64,000 bases of DNA, taken from contig NC_080065.1 of the NCBI RefSeq assembly GCF_949987535.1, forward strand, positions 39,409,239 to 39,473,238, written 5' to 3'. Of the stretch, positions 23,913 to 39,547 are shown in pieces. The notes below the pieces were generated by a model that was not told the origin of the DNA, made no database searches, and saw only the letters and a program-made list of their open reading frames with translations. Every line of letters starts with the position of its first letter. The stretch's first letter is position 1. The position numbers were made by a program, and so were the translations under genes. The DNA comes from Balaenoptera acutorostrata (Eukaryota; Chordata; Mammalia; Artiodactyla; Balaenopteridae).

Positions 23913-24124
23913 CAGTGGTTTTCAGCTGCAGAATCTTTTGAGCAAATGAAATATGAAGCAATATAAACAAATCCAATAAGAACAGAGTGGTCTTCATTGA
24001 ATTGAGGGATGGAAGGGTGTCTAGAAACATTCTCTCTCCGTTCTCCATCCCAACCACAGTGGCCCCAGAGTTGGCTGAAATTTGAACTTTTGGGGATCCA
24101 GGGACACAGTTTAAAGAATCACTG
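23913..24124. repeat. Probable hAT-type DNA-transposon fossil
   Basis: It starts CAGTGGTTTTCAG and ends TTAAAGAATCACTG, a degenerate inverted pair like Charlie-group termini. The family is not named and the flanking 8-bp duplication is too decayed to confirm. Confidence 0.45.
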
Positions 24125-24884
24125 TCTTACGTCCTGAGCTGATATATGCAAAAGGCATAGTTTGAGATGAATCATCTAGTATACTTACCCATACAATGTG
24201 TGATAAGTCATTACCTAACTCACACACACAGCTGTATTACCGTGAAGACGTGCTCCTTCTGGTTCACTGATGTTCATTCTGAGCCTTTTTGCTGTCATCA
24301 AAAAAAGGCCCACTTTTATCACCTTTTCCCACTATCAACGTTTTCTTGTACATTTCCTGTGTAATCAGTCTCATTTTTGTTTTTTTCCAGTATAACAACT
24401 GAATCTTTTAAAACGTTAATTCCAAAATTAATTCCTTATAGTGACCTTTGAATCTTTATCATGTTTGCCCTTTGAAAATTTCTATCACTTGGATTCAGAA
24501 CTAACAAATAATGTAATCATTAAAATATTTTTCTGCTCTAATATGATTTAACTTAAAGTAATAGTGGTAACTGTTCCATGCTTTTGCATTAATTATTATA
24601 TCAAGTATTATTTTACAAAAATATGACCAGGGAAAGGTTTCTTTTGTCAACTAGCAGGTGGATCTTATCATTATAATATTTGCATTATGATATTAATCTT
24701 TGTATCATAATGTTAAGGTAGAGTGTGTTACTGAGAGTGTGCAAAAGTGCCTTTTAAGTATAAAATAATTTGAGAATGAAACTAATGTAATAGGAAATGA
24801 AATTAGTGCAATAAAAATATCCTATTAAAGAAAAGGTGGTATAAATTACTAGTTTTTGACACATAGAGCGTTTCTTTAGCTAAA

Positions 24885-25115
24885 AACATATTTACCAAGT
24901 ACTTATTGTAACAGGTTTTATGATAGGGGCTTTACCTGCGTTATCTCATTTAGTCCTCACAACACTAAGAGACTCTTTTTGTTCCCATTTTAGAGGTGAG
25001 AAAACCAAGGGTTAGAGAACTAAAGAAATTTGCCCAAGGTCACAAAGCTAGTTAGTGATAGAACTTGGACTTGAACTGAGGTCACTCTTGTCTCAAAATC
25101 CCATGGTTTCAACCA
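24885..25115 (-). repeat. MIR SINE
   Basis: 'TCATTTAGTCCTCACAACAC', 'CCCATTTTAGAGGTGAG' and 'GCCCAAGGTCACAAAGCTAG' are the reverse complement of MIR. Confidence 0.85.
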
Positions 25116-25387
25116 TTAGAGATCAAGGGAAGTGTTTTTTGTTGTGAGGTTGGAATTTTATTATGTACAAGCATATAGCCAACCTACTTTTTTTAATTTG
25201 AAAGTTTTTTTCCTCTATTATATAAAGACTACACAGTCAACAAGGAAAATTTGGACAATAAAGTAAAACAAAGTTTGAAGTATCTGTAGTCCCAGCTGCC
25301 AAAGAAAACCATTGTTAGCATTTTCTTGTCTTCCCTTCATTTCTTTTTTGTATCCCAACTGAGCTTCTGTAGTGCTCATTACGAAGA

Positions 25388-25642
25388 GGTCAGAGAGCGT
25401 CACGGGTAAGAGTGTGCCTCTGTAGGCAGCACGCCGGGGTCAGACGTCTGGCTCTGCCATTTACTAGCTGAGGGACCTCAGTCAAGTCTCTTCACCTCTG
25501 TGTGTCTGTTTCCTCACCTATAAAATGAAGATAATAGTTATACTTATCCATAGGATTGTTGTGAAGATTAGGAGTAAGCGTATATACAGCACTTAGAACT
25601 GTTTTTGACAGATAGTAGTCACTATAAAAATGTTAGCTATTA
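25388..25642 (+). repeat. MIR SINE
   Basis: 'TGGCTCTGCCATTTACTAGC', 'CTGTTTCCTCACCTATAAAA' and 'AGGATTGTTGTGAAGATTAG' follow the MIR consensus in sense orientation. It ends about 90 bp before exon 5. Confidence 0.9.
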
Positions 25643-25696
25643 TTCTTATTCTTCAATAATTTTTCGTATATAAACTTAAGTTCTTTAATTTTATAG

Positions 25697-25855
<159 letters not shown>

Positions 25856-26042
25856 TAGGCAAGGGTATTATAGTTTTTAAATAGTTTAAAAATGTTTTGT
25901 TTGCAAATGATGACGTCCGTGTCATATACAAATATATGGTAGAACCTCAAAGCTACTTAAGGTTACTTGAAAACAATGAATTTTGACATTTCTGGAAGTT
26001 CAATTTTTTTTTTCTGTTTTTCACTTTCTAACTTGAATTCTT

Positions 26043-26342
26043 TTTTTTTTTTTAAATTAATTAATTAATTAATTAATTTTTGGCTGTGTTGGGTCTTTGT
26101 TTCTGTGCAAAGGCTTTCTCTAGTTGCGGCAAGCAGGGACCACTCTTCATTGTGGTGCGCGGGCCTCTCACTGTCGCGGACTCTCTTGTTGGGAGCACAG
26201 GCTCCAGATGTGCAGGCTCAGTAGTTGTGGCTCACGGGCCTAGTTGCTCCGCGGCATGTGGGATCTTCCCAGACCAGGGCTCGAACCCATGTTCCCTGCA
26301 TTGGCAGGCAGATTCTCAACCACTGCGCCACCAGGGAAGCCC
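26043..26342 (-). mobile_element. CHR-type SINE
   Basis: The perfect 16-bp duplication TCTAACTTGAATTCTT lies at 26027-26042 and 26343-26358. It is the single-block type, with a poly(T)/TTAATTAA tail at its left end. Confidence 0.95.
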
Positions 26343-26893
26343 TCTAACTTGAATTCTTAAAGGGATTTTGGATGATTTGTTTATTAGTAATTGTTTAAAA
26401 GCCTCGTGATACATTCAGCAAATTCTCAACTTCCCAATGATTGTGACACATTGGCTCAGGAAAGACTTGGTTTTCTCACTTTTTGCCAGATTTTGGGTCA
26501 AGAGGACAGGAAATAGTAGGTGGTATAATCAGGGTGTTTGGCAGGGGGAAAGGGTGCAGTTTCTTTAATCTATATTGAGAGCAGAGAAGAGCAGTTGATG
26601 AGAGGTGGTGGTGGCTAGGTGAAAGAATAGATTATGCTGTGACCCTTCGAGGCCACGGACCCTAAATAATAGTGTAAGCCTTTCAGCAAAGTATAGGAAA
26701 CAGGACCTTAAACGTTGTCATCTTATCTGCAGAGTATACTCTGTAGGGTGCAGGCTCACTTGGTGCTTCCTGCTCTTACTTTGTTATATCAACCCAGAGC
26801 TCTCACAAAATAAATCTCCTAGGAAAAATGAAAAAAAGACAATAGCAGCTTTGAGAAATCTAGTTATACACGGCTTTAAAAACAGACCAGGTG

Positions 26894-27219
26894 GGGCTTC
26901 CCTGGTGGCGCAGTGGTTGAGAATCTGCCTGCTAATGCAGGGGACACGGGTTCGAGCCCTGGTCTGGGAAGATCCCACATGCCACGGAGCAGCTGGGCCC
27001 GAGCCACAACTACTGAGCCTGCGCGTCTGGAGCCTGTGCCCCGCAACGGGAGGGGCCGCGATAGTGAAAGGCCCGCGCACCGCGATGAAGAGCGGTCCCC
27101 GCACCGCGATGAAGAGTGGCCCCCACTTGCCGCAACTAGAGAAAGCCCTCGCACGAACCGAAGACCCAACACAGCCAAAAATAAATAAATAAATAAATAA
27201 AAAAAAAAAAAAAAAAAAA
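26894..27219 (+). mobile_element. CHR-type SINE, 24-bp-duplication subfamily
   Basis: The duplication AAAAACAGACCAGGTG lies at 26878-26893 and 27220-27235. Two copies of GCACCGCGATGAAGAG (27077-27092 and 27101-27116) mark the subfamily. The long pure A tail and high CpG content suggest a recent insertion. Confidence 0.95.
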
Positions 27220-27679
27220 AAAAACAGACCAGGTGAAGACAGTGGCACGTGGTTCAAGTGGAGGCCAGAATACTTAACAAGAGAGTATGAGCAAGCAACA
27301 CAGAGGTGTGATACGTAAAGTGATTACATCTGACTTCTTTCTCAGGATCATAAGAAAAGGTCTGGCCCTCATGGTGGCCAGAAGTTGGCTGCTGTTCTTA
27401 AACTGGCTGAATGCTTTGATGCACAAATCCACTACTCAGTTTTGGTTAGAATCTGTCTGGAAGGTGAGAGGAAAGCTGTTAATATAAGGGATTAAAAAGT
27501 GAAACAGAAGACAAGAGGTGTAAAGGAAGGAGAATCAGTCAGCTTTTAAAAGGTGGAAAAGTGACTCTCTTTACTGAAAATTTAAATTGCAGCTTAAGGG
27601 ATTTTAGTTACATGTCAGAAACACTTTCCTGATATTGAAGAATTGGACAATAGATGGACTTATCAAGGTAGATTGCTTA

Positions 27680-27807
27680 GGGACTTCCCTGGCAGTCCAG
27701 TGGTTAAGACTCCGCGCTTCCACTGCAGGGGCCGTGGGTTCGATCCCTGGTCGGGGAACTAAGATCCTGCATGCTGTGCAGCACGGCCAAAAAAAAAAAA
27801 AAAAAAA
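27680..27807 (+). mobile_element. Short tRNA-derived SINE (about 125 bp type)
   Basis: It runs from ACTTCCCTGGCAGTCCAGTG through the box-B-like GGTTCGATCCC to GCACGGCC and a poly(A). It lacks the long 3' body of the other SINEs. The duplications (27665-27679 and 27808-27822, AAGGTAG...) have a few mismatches, indicating greater age. Confidence 0.88.
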
Positions 27808-27899
27808 AAGGTAGCTTGCATAATATTTTATTTGGGTTTCCTTTAAACATGGTGTGTTCTTACATGTCTAGAATGAGCTAAAATCAATCGGTTGATGGC

Positions 27900-28378
27900 T
27901 TTTGACGTGCCAGGCACTGTTCTAGTAGCTGGGGATACGGCATGAACAAGGCAAAAAAATCCCTGCCACAGAAATTTACACATAGTAGGGACCACAGTGA
28001 GGAGATAAATAAACCATCAAACACATATGGGAGATCGTTTTAGGTATAAAAGGAAAGAACAGCATGATATGGTGGTGAGTCATCAGAGCAAGCTACTGTA
28101 GTTAGGGTGATGGGGAAGGCACCGCTGACATTTGATTGGGACCTAAAGGGTGGGAAGAAAGAAAGCGGGGTTCAGGATTCTAGGCCAAGGGAATAGCACA
28201 TATAAAGGTGCTGTGATGGGAAAGAATTCAGTGTTTCTAGGAGAGTAAAGAAGGCCATTGGTCTTCGAGTGTGGTGAGCAAGGTGGAGAGTGATCTGAGA
28301 TGATGTTGGAAAGGTAGGTCGGGGCTGGATGATGTGGGGCCTTTCTTATAGGTCATGTTACAGAGTTCAGATCCTCTT
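27900..28378 (+). repeat. L2 LINE 3' region, interrupted by a SINE
   Basis: 'GTGCCAGGCACTGTTCTAG', 'AAATCCCTGCCACAGAA', 'GACATTTGATTGGGACCTAA', 'AAGGTGCTGTGATGGGAAAG' and 'GATGATGTGGGGCCTTTC' occur in the order of the L2 non-coding 3' region. It breaks at the SINE starting at 28379 and may continue briefly after 28741. Confidence 0.75.
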
Positions 28379-28740
28379 TTTTCTTTTTTTAAAAAAATTT
28401 ATTTATTTATTTATTTATGGCTGTGTTGGGTCTTCATTGCTGTGCATGGGCTTTCTCTAGTTGTGGCGAGCGGGGGCTACTCTTCATTGCCGTGCGCGGG
28501 CTTCTCATTGTGGTGGCTTCTCTCGTTGCAGAGCACCGGCTCTAGGCGCCGCGGGCTTCAGTAGTTGTGGCACGTGGGCTCTGTAGTTGTGGCTCGCGGG
28601 CTCTAGAACGCACGCTCAGTAGTTGTGGCACACAGGCTTAGTTGCTCCGCGGCATGTGGGATCTTCCCAGACCAGGGCTTGAACCCATGTCCACTGCACT
28701 GGCAGGCGGATTCTTAACCACTGCGCCACCAGGGAAGTCC
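28379..28740 (-). mobile_element. CHR-type SINE, long form
   Basis: The duplication CAGATCCTCTT lies at 28368-28378 and 28741-28751. The body contains repeated AGTAGTTGTGGC units that distinguish the long form (about 350 bp). Confidence 0.93.
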
Positions 28741-28789
28741 CAGATCCTCTTGCAGATGAGGGAATGTCTGATTTAGGATTGTTTAGGAA

Positions 28790-29390
28790 AAACTCCACTC
28801 TTGCTCCTGTGTCTCTCCTTAACTTTCACATAGAACACTTCACTTCTGATACTTCCAGTCACCAAATGTGTGGGGATTTTCCCCACACCAAGCAATTCTG
28901 TGACACCAGCTGGGTGCCCTACAATTTCACTTAATTCTGAAACTATCTGCGTGGAGATAGCATCAGATCTCGCAGGTTAAGGACTCAGGCCCAGACTGTC
29001 CCCACCCCCCTTCAGATGCCAGTCACAAGTCTAGGTTGTCACCTGTGCTTCTGACAGGTTGGCCGTAAGTCAGAGGTTCCCACAACCCCCCTTGGGTTCA
29101 GTTAATTTGCTAGAGGTGCTCACAGAACTCAGGAAAACAATTTACTTCCTATTTACCAGTTTATTATGAAGGCCTATGATAAAGGATGCAGATGAACATC
29201 CTGTTGAGAGAGATGACTAGGGAAGGGTATGTGGGATGGGGTGTGGGGCTTCCATGCCCTCTTTGGACACCATTCCTGGAAGCTTCCGGAACCTCCTGGA
29301 ACCCTGTACGTTTGTGATTTTTATGGAGCTTCATAACGTAGCCATGATGGATCATTAACTCCATTTCCAGCCCCTCTTCCCTTTTTGAAG
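28790..29390. repeat. Old LTR-like mammalian repeat
   Basis: 'CCAGCTGGGTGCCCTACAA', 'GCTCACAGAACTCAGGAAAA', 'GGGGCTTCCATGCCCTCTTT' and 'TTTTATGGAGCTTCATAACG' belong to a widespread old mammalian element, probably an LTR. The exact family is not recalled. Confidence 0.5.
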
Positions 29391-30297
29391 AATGGATTCT
29401 GTCTTTTAAATTATGGGGTCTTTTGTTATTTCTTGATTCAGGATAACTTGGCCCAGTCCTATGACTTTTACTTATTTTAATTTCATTTTTTTTTTTTTTA
29501 GTGGTGGTGGGGCTTCAGTGTGTGGAGTGGGGCTTGGTGCCTTGGAGCCCAGCAGCGTCTTGTTCCCTCTAGTCCCTCTTTGTCCCCTTTCTTGTAGACC
29601 CCCCCAGAGAAAGCATTCCCATTTAGATCAATTCACACGATCTCTGAGACAGTGCCCAGGGGTCACCAGAGCACAGTTCCACTAGCCTAGTCTTCTTAAA
29701 GAGGCAGAAGAAGTGGGCGTGAGGGGTGGGTGGGAATTTATAAACTTCACTGTTTCTGTGGGTGGCTTTTTTTTTTTTTTTGACTGCGAAGTATAATAGG
29801 TCTTTTCTCTGGAAGGCCCATTCCAGATTACATTGTTCTTAGTTTGTTTCTTAGAAGGCGGGGAGACTCTTGTTTCTGAGGAATTCTATGATTTTCTTGG
29901 CTCTGATCCTTCCTTGGTTAGGGAGATTAGTTACATTGCTTTGGATTTCAGGTGCAATTCATTGAAAGTGGATCAAAATTAGGTGGTTGGTCACCTGCTG
30001 TTCCTCTTAGAAGCTCAAAATAGGAGTAGGTGTTTCACCAAAGTTGTACCCATCTTTGAAACTTATTTGATATTTTATGAACATAGAAAACCTTAAAATT
30101 TGAGAGGGGAGAGGGAGCTAGAATACTATAATATACAGTATTAGTAGAAGTAGCTTTGATAGTGTGGGAAAGAACCTGTCAGTCTTTAACACATGTAACA
30201 CTGACGGTGCCGTATGTAGCTTTTACACTGAGATGCTGAGAGTCACACTAGTTTTAGTGAAGTTTTTGGCCTTTGCCATCAGCTTTAAAAACTTTTT
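29391..30297. other. NNT: Part of intron 5, nothing recognised
   Basis: Unique-looking sequence with T-rich runs (29490-29501 and 29769-29782). No feature is supported. Confidence 0.5.
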
Positions 30298-30316
30298 AAA
30301 ACAGTGGTGGTCCAGG

Positions 30317-30644
30317 GGAATTCCCTGGTGGTCCAGTGTTTAAGAATCCGCCTTCCAAAAAAAAAAAAAGAATCCACCTTCCAATGCAAGGGACTTGGGG
30401 GTTCGATCCCTGGTTGGGGAACTAAGATCCCACATGCCGCGGGGCAGCCAAGACTGCGCGCGGCAACTACTGAGCCCGCGAGCCACATCTAGAGAACCCG
30501 TGTGCTGCAAATACTGAGCCTGCCCACCACAACTAGAGAGAAGCCCCTGCGCTGCAACAAAGAGCCCGTGCGCCACAACAAAAGGTTCCACGTGCCGCAA
30601 GGAAGATCCTGTGTGCTGCAACTAAGAAAAAAAAACAAACCCGA
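30317..30644 (+). mobile_element. CHR-type SINE with an internal duplication around an A-run
   Basis: A 19-bp duplication with one mismatch (AAAACAGTGGTGGTCCAGG) lies at 30298-30316 and 30645-30663. The segment AGAATCCGCCTTCCAA (30343-30358) recurs as AGAATCCACCTTCCAA (30369-30384), separated by an A-run. The head resembles the short SINE type while the 3' body is of the long form. Confidence 0.92.
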
Positions 30645-30844
30645 AAAACAGCGGTGGTCCAGGTACAGAGTAGCCTGTCCACACAGTACATTTATTCAGG
30701 GCTGATCATCACCACCAGCACCACCTGGTGTATTACTGCATGCTGACTGTGTACCCGGCCCTGAGAGTTACTAGCGGATGATTTTACATAATCAGTTGAT
30801 CATGAACTTTATTTAAAACTTAGGGGTTCTGCCTTCTTTCCTAG

Positions 30845-32739
<1,895 letters not shown>

Positions 32740-33040
32740 TTTAATAACTTATCCAGTTTACTTTCTTTCTGAATGTAAAAATGCTTATTTTCCCAATTGA
32801 GAAAAATATAAAAAAGTACGAAAAGTGAAAATAAAATACCCTACAACCCTGTTAGAGATAACTATGAACATTTTAGTATATGTTCCCTTTTCTACACATT
32901 AATTAAAAATGTAATTTTACTAATAGTAGTATTTAACTTACTTTTTTACTTTTTTTTAACTTAGCAGTAGATCATGAAGCTCTTTACTTATCTGCAAATA
33001 TATTTAATGGCTGCACAAGATTCATTGTATAGAAATACAG
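32740..33040 (-). repeat. Possible ancient L1/HAL1-like fragment
   Basis: T-rich text such as 'GTAGATCATGAAGCTCTTTA' and 'TATATTTAATGGCTGCACAA' resembles the antisense strand of old L1-like ORF2 3' regions. It is strongly decayed. Confidence 0.4.
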
Positions 33041-33047
33041 TGACTTG

Positions 33048-33450
33048 GGGCTTCCCTGGTGGCACAGTGATTAAGAGTCCGCCTGCCAGTGCAGGGGACA
33101 CGGGTTTGATCCGTGTCCGGGAAGATCCCACATGCTGCGGAGCAACTAAGCCCGTGCGCCCCAACTACTGAGCCTGCGCTCTAGAGCCCGTGAGCCACAA
33201 CTACTGAGCCCACGTGCCACAACTACTGAAGCCAGCACACTGTAGGGCCCGTATGCCGCAACTAGTGAGCCTGCGTGCTGCCACTACTGAAGCCCGCACG
33301 CCTAGAGCCCGTGCTCCACAACAAGAGAAGCCACTGCAACGAGAAGCCCGCGCACCGCAACCGAGAGTAGCCCCCGCTCGCCGCAACTAGAGAAAGCCCG
33401 CGCGCAGCAACGAAGACCCAACGCAGCCAAAAATAAATAATTAATTAAAA
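33048..33450 (+). mobile_element. CHR-type SINE, longest form
   Basis: A typical head (GGGCTTCCCTGGTGGCACAG) is followed by an expanded array of ACAACTACTGAGCC-like units (about 33160-33300), then GCAACGAAGACCCAACGCAG and an A-rich tail. It is about 400 bp, longer than its relatives because of the extra units. The target duplication is not clear. Confidence 0.9.
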
Positions 33451-34917
<1,467 letters not shown>

Positions 34918-35339
34918 TAGTTATCGATAAAGCACGTTTACTAATGATACTTCAAAATGAGGGTGAATAATTGTTTAACGTTTGCATTTCTTTAAGTAAA
35001 GATTGATTTACTTTCTAGAGAATGAGAAAGCACATGAAAGGCAGAAAAGACAAAATCACTGTGGCTTCTGCACAAAAACGGTCATTAATAATTTGTATAT
35101 TTTCTTCCAGTCTTTTTTTCTGTGTATTGTTATCTATGTTCATAGATCATATTCTGTGTACAGTATTATATTTGTAAGCAGTTTGCTTTGTTTACACCCT
35201 TGATAATTGTTTTTTAATTTATTTTTGTTCTCTTTGTTAAGATACTACATTTCTATTGTAGGGCATCCAAACAGCACTGAAAAATATGAAGGAAAAAAGT
35301 ACAGATTGGAAGTTCTACCAGAGTGACCATTATTAATAT

Positions 35340-35698
35340 ATATTTTTAAAAATTTATTTATTATTTTTAAAAATTTTATTTATTTATTTATTTATCTTTG
35401 GCTGTGTTGGGTCTTCCTTGCTGCACGTGGGCTTTCTCTAGCTGCGGCGAGCCGGGGCTACTCTTCGTTGTGGTACGCGGGCTTCTCATTGCGGTGGCTC
35501 CTCTTATTGCGGAACACGGGCTCCAGGCGCGCGGGCTTCAGTAGTTGTGACTTGTGGGCTCCAGAGCGCAGGCTCAGTAGTTGTGACGCACAGGCTTAGT
35601 TGCTCCGCGGCATGTGGGATCTTCCTGGACCAGGGCTCGAACCCGTGTCCCCTGCATTGGCAGGCGGATTCTTAACCACTGCACCACCAGGGAAGTCC
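35340..35698 (-). mobile_element. CHR-type SINE, long form
   Basis: The duplication CATTATTAATAT lies at 35328-35339 and 35699-35710. The tail at the left is an interrupted A/T-rich run. The body carries the AGTAGTTGTGAC units of the long form. Confidence 0.93.
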
Positions 35699-36864
35699 CA
35701 TTATTAATATTTTGATGATCATTTTTTTATACATGAGAAAGAGAGGGGGACTTTGTGTGTGTGTATATATATTTATGGAATTTCCCGTATATGTTTTTTA
35801 CTAAAGGTTATGATACTTTGTTACTTTGTAATTACTTCCTTTGACTTGTTTGGCCTTTGCAATCAAATCGTGAGCTCTTTGATGGCAGGAATTACTTTTT
35901 AGTCCTTTACAACATGCTCTTCTGAAGAATAGATGCTTGATGTCAAACCAGCCAGCATTTATTAATCAATAATAAACAGTAAACAGTAGCTTGATCTAGC
36001 AAGACTTGGGAGTGAAGAAACTCTCTACCTTTTATATTTCTGTCTCCTCTCCTGTCCTTTGCTTCTGTTATTGAATAATGACTACCATGCTGACTCTAAT
36101 TTTTTTACCTTTCTAAAAGAAAGTGGGCCAGATAATGAGAACTTACAGGGTTCAGGTTACTTGTGTTCAATCCTCCTAAAGGAGCCTTGCTTTCTCTAGG
36201 GGACCGTGGAAAAGGAGAAAGGAGAAGTTCTCTTCTGGCCCCCCCTTCCCCCAATCTGGCTAATATACACCCAAGGGCAGGAAGCTGATTGGCAGCATAT
36301 CTGTGAGCTTGTGGGGGAAAACGTGCCTCTCAGGCTCTTCTTTTTGTCCTCTGTTTACCCACCTGATACCCAGTAGGTGAGCTCTTCTCTCCAGACATCC
36401 CCATCCCACCGGAGCTGGCTAGATGAAGCAGACAGCGGGCGAGTGACATGCGCTCAACCCATAGAAGAATCTGTGTGTGTGGAAATGAGGCTGGGGTTGG
36501 TTACTGGAGGTGGGTGCAGATCAGACAAGGCAGGGGCCACAGGTGGTGTTTGTGAAATCTGCCAGCGACAGTAGGACTCATGAACAGGTGGTGGCAGGAG
36601 AGCACTTCGGGATTCATCCTTTCCTTTTGTGGCGGTGGCTTCTGGCTCAGCTGTTGCAGGTGGCTTTCAAGGAAGGATGGGGTGGCTTTTGCTGTAGCCA
36701 CCATTTGACCTTTGAAAGGTAGTTGCCTGTTGGGGAGATGAGTTGGGAACTGACTGTATGTAACAAGTGGCCAGCAGAGGGTGCTAAAGCATTTACTCAT
36801 GCAGTAAATGATGAAGCCCTGAAGCTAGTAGTTTTAAATCATTCTCTTTATAAAGAACTGAGTA

Positions 36865-37207
36865 GATCCACAGACATAGAAAACAAACTTAGGGTTACCA
36901 AAGGGGAAAAGGGTAGAGGGATAAATTAGGAGTTTAGGATTAACATATACACACTACTGTATATAAAATAGATAACCAGCAAGGACTTAACTGTATAGCA
37001 CAGGGAACTCTACTCAGTATTTTGTAATAACCTATGAGGGAAAAAGTCTGAAAAAGAATATCTATATCTATATATCTGTATATATGAAAACTGAATCACT
37101 TTGCTCTACACCTGAAACTAACACAACATTGTAAATCAGCTAAACTTCAATAAAAAAATAAAATAATAAGAAAAAGAAAAAATAAAGTATATGTCACTAG
37201 GTTAAAA
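36865..37207 (+). mobile_element. 5'-truncated L1 (3' UTR only) with extra 3' sequence
   Basis: The 13-bp duplication AAAGAACTGAGTA lies at 36852-36864 and 37208-37220. The insert is typical artiodactyl/cetacean L1 3' UTR ('AGGGAACTCTACTCAGTA', 'CTCTACACCTGAAACTAACA', 'CAGCTAAACTTCAATAAA'). After the A-rich end a short non-L1-like sequence (37187-37203) precedes a second A-run at the duplication. Confidence 0.9.
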
Positions 37208-39210
37208 AAAGAACTGAGTATACTTTGGATATAGTATGTAGAATTATTATTGATGGTAAATCTTAAAGTAAGTTATAGAACTCAAGACTTCTTATATAAA
37301 ACGCATATGGACTTTTAGGACCTACCCCCATAGTATCTTTTTTTTTTTTTTTTGAACAAAAAAAGGGCATGTGAACAGTTGACTAAACTTTAACCTCTTA
37401 TTTTTTATAAGTAGTTTACAGTAAGTGTACCTTAGCAGCAGTTCAAATTATATGATAGTGTTAAAGAGGACTTGTTGAAGAAGTTTTACCAGTTTGTTCT
37501 GCTGAGCCTTTCCCGTTTTCAGCCTTTTCTGAAGCCATCTGGTCAAAGCACTTTAAACTTGCACAAAGTCCCTGACCAGTGGATTGACCCAGAGTTCACA
37601 CTCACAAGGCTGGTCTGAAAAGCACCTTTCTGTTACTTTTTTGGTAAGCCCCCCAAAAGAGAAAAACTAACTTGAATATAATAAGGAAGAAGATGATCTT
37701 TCTAAAGATCTTTCATATCCCTAGGGGACTGAAACCTGAAAACCTGTGAGCATTAAAAAAAAAAAAAAAGATTGAAAAGATTATATAAAGGTACACATGC
37801 CCTTTGAAAAACAGTGTCCTTGGCATTGTACCCTTACTGGTGTTTGTCCTGAGCCTTTGCATGGGTCACCTGATGGTGTGTCTTGCTCCTGAAAGACTCC
37901 TGGAGCAGAAGTTGTTCTAAAGTTTTCCTTGAGTGGATCCAAAGGGGATTAAGTTAAATGTCAGAAGTTCTCCAAGTTGCGATTCCTTAGACCGAGATCC
38001 TCGTGGCTGTACTGAAGACATGGCGTGGATAAGAACGCTGAGAGAGGAACACGGGCGATGAGCTCGCTTCAGGTAGCAATCGTGTGGAGTTGGTAAATTT
38101 TCATTCCTCCTGGGCACATGTCAATCAGTGGGCTTGGACACACAAAAACGTTGTACTTATGAGGATCGTAGGTAAAATGAGGGGTTTCTGTAGCTAGCTA
38201 CTTATTATGCTGCCTGGTATCTTGTACCATTGTCTAGACCCCCTCAATTGGGTTGGGCGATGGATGCAGGGCTAGCATTTCACTTAGTGCAGGTAACTTC
38301 AAGAGAGGGCCTAGCGGACAGTCTCATTTTGTGGTGCTGTGCCCACGAGGGAAAGCTCCCAACCTTCCTCTCCAGCTCCGTGACCTTTCGGGTTACCACT
38401 AAAAAGTTCGGCAGCCCTCCTCTCTGATAACGTTCAGGCCGTGCTCATAATCTTTTCCAGTAAAACTTTTGAGACACAGGAGATTTTTTCAGCATTCTTA
38501 TTGTTCTGAAACCCTTTTAGAGAGACTTTTCATAGACTTGGAATGTTTAATCAGGAAGAAACTGAATCAGGTTGAAAATCTGATTCGTAAATTAGGGATT
38601 ATAGCGGTGGGGTGAGGAGAATCACAGTGGTTTAGCAGTGACTGTGTGTTAGGCAAATTTTGCCTAAATTCCTGTGAGAATTAGGAGTACTGTGGGGCAC
38701 ATGCTAAATCTACCCTGACGGAGACAGCTTTCTCCATTTAGAACCTTTCCTGATGACGCCTAATTAAAAATCATAAGCATCATATGGTCATCTGGCTTTC
38801 CTGCTCTCCCCTTCCCCACCTCAGGTCCTGCCCTCATTTTGTAATTGAACCATAGCTACTGGGAAGCCTGGGGTTTTGTTTAGTAATGACAGTAACTTGG
38901 ACCACTCAAGTTCCCAGCATCATTAGGTAAAGGCATCTAAAGTCCTCAGGATTGGACCACCTCCCCTCCCTCCCCACCCCACCCTTACCTGTGCTCTAAA
39001 TTTTGCACCCTTTAGTAAGGTATTTCTTGCCTTTCAGTTTCTAGTCCTGATTGAGCTTTTGGACCTCACGTGAAACTCATTTCTTGCTCTCTGGGCCCGA
39101 TTTCAGTCACGCATGCTGCTATTATCCCCACAAGGAGGCCAAGGACTTTCAGGCCTTGCACATATTGTTCCTTCTCTTTGGAATGCTGTCCCTGCCCTTC
39201 CCTGCCTTTT

Positions 39211-39547
39211 TTTTTTTTTTTTAACATCTTTATTGGAGTATAATTGCGTTACAATGGTGTGTTAGTTTCTGCTTTATAACAAAGTGAATCAGTTATACAT
39301 ATACATATGTTCCCATATCTCTTCCCTCTTGCGTCTCCCTCCCTCCCACCCTCCCTATCCCACCCCTCTAGGTGGTCACAAAGCACCAAGCTGATCTCCC
39401 TGTGCTATTTGCCTGCTTCCCACTAGCTATCTGTTTTACATTTACTTATAGTATATATAAGTCCATACCACTCTCTCACTTCGTCCCAGCTTACTCTTCC
39501 CCCTCCCCGTGTCCTCAAGTCCATTCTCTAGTAGGTCTGTGTCTTTA
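39211..39547 (-). mobile_element. 5'-truncated L1 (3' UTR only)
   Basis: The perfect duplication TTCCCTGCCTTTT lies at 39198-39210 and 39548-39560. On the minus strand the element ends in TACTCCAATAAAGATG, containing AATAAA, then poly(A). The content is an L1 3' UTR typical of whale and bovine genomes. Confidence 0.9.

Noticed and set aside
26894..27050. tRNA gene, because of A- and B-box-like sequences
   Set aside because: The matches are the tRNA-derived head of SINEs. No complete cloverleaf was found.
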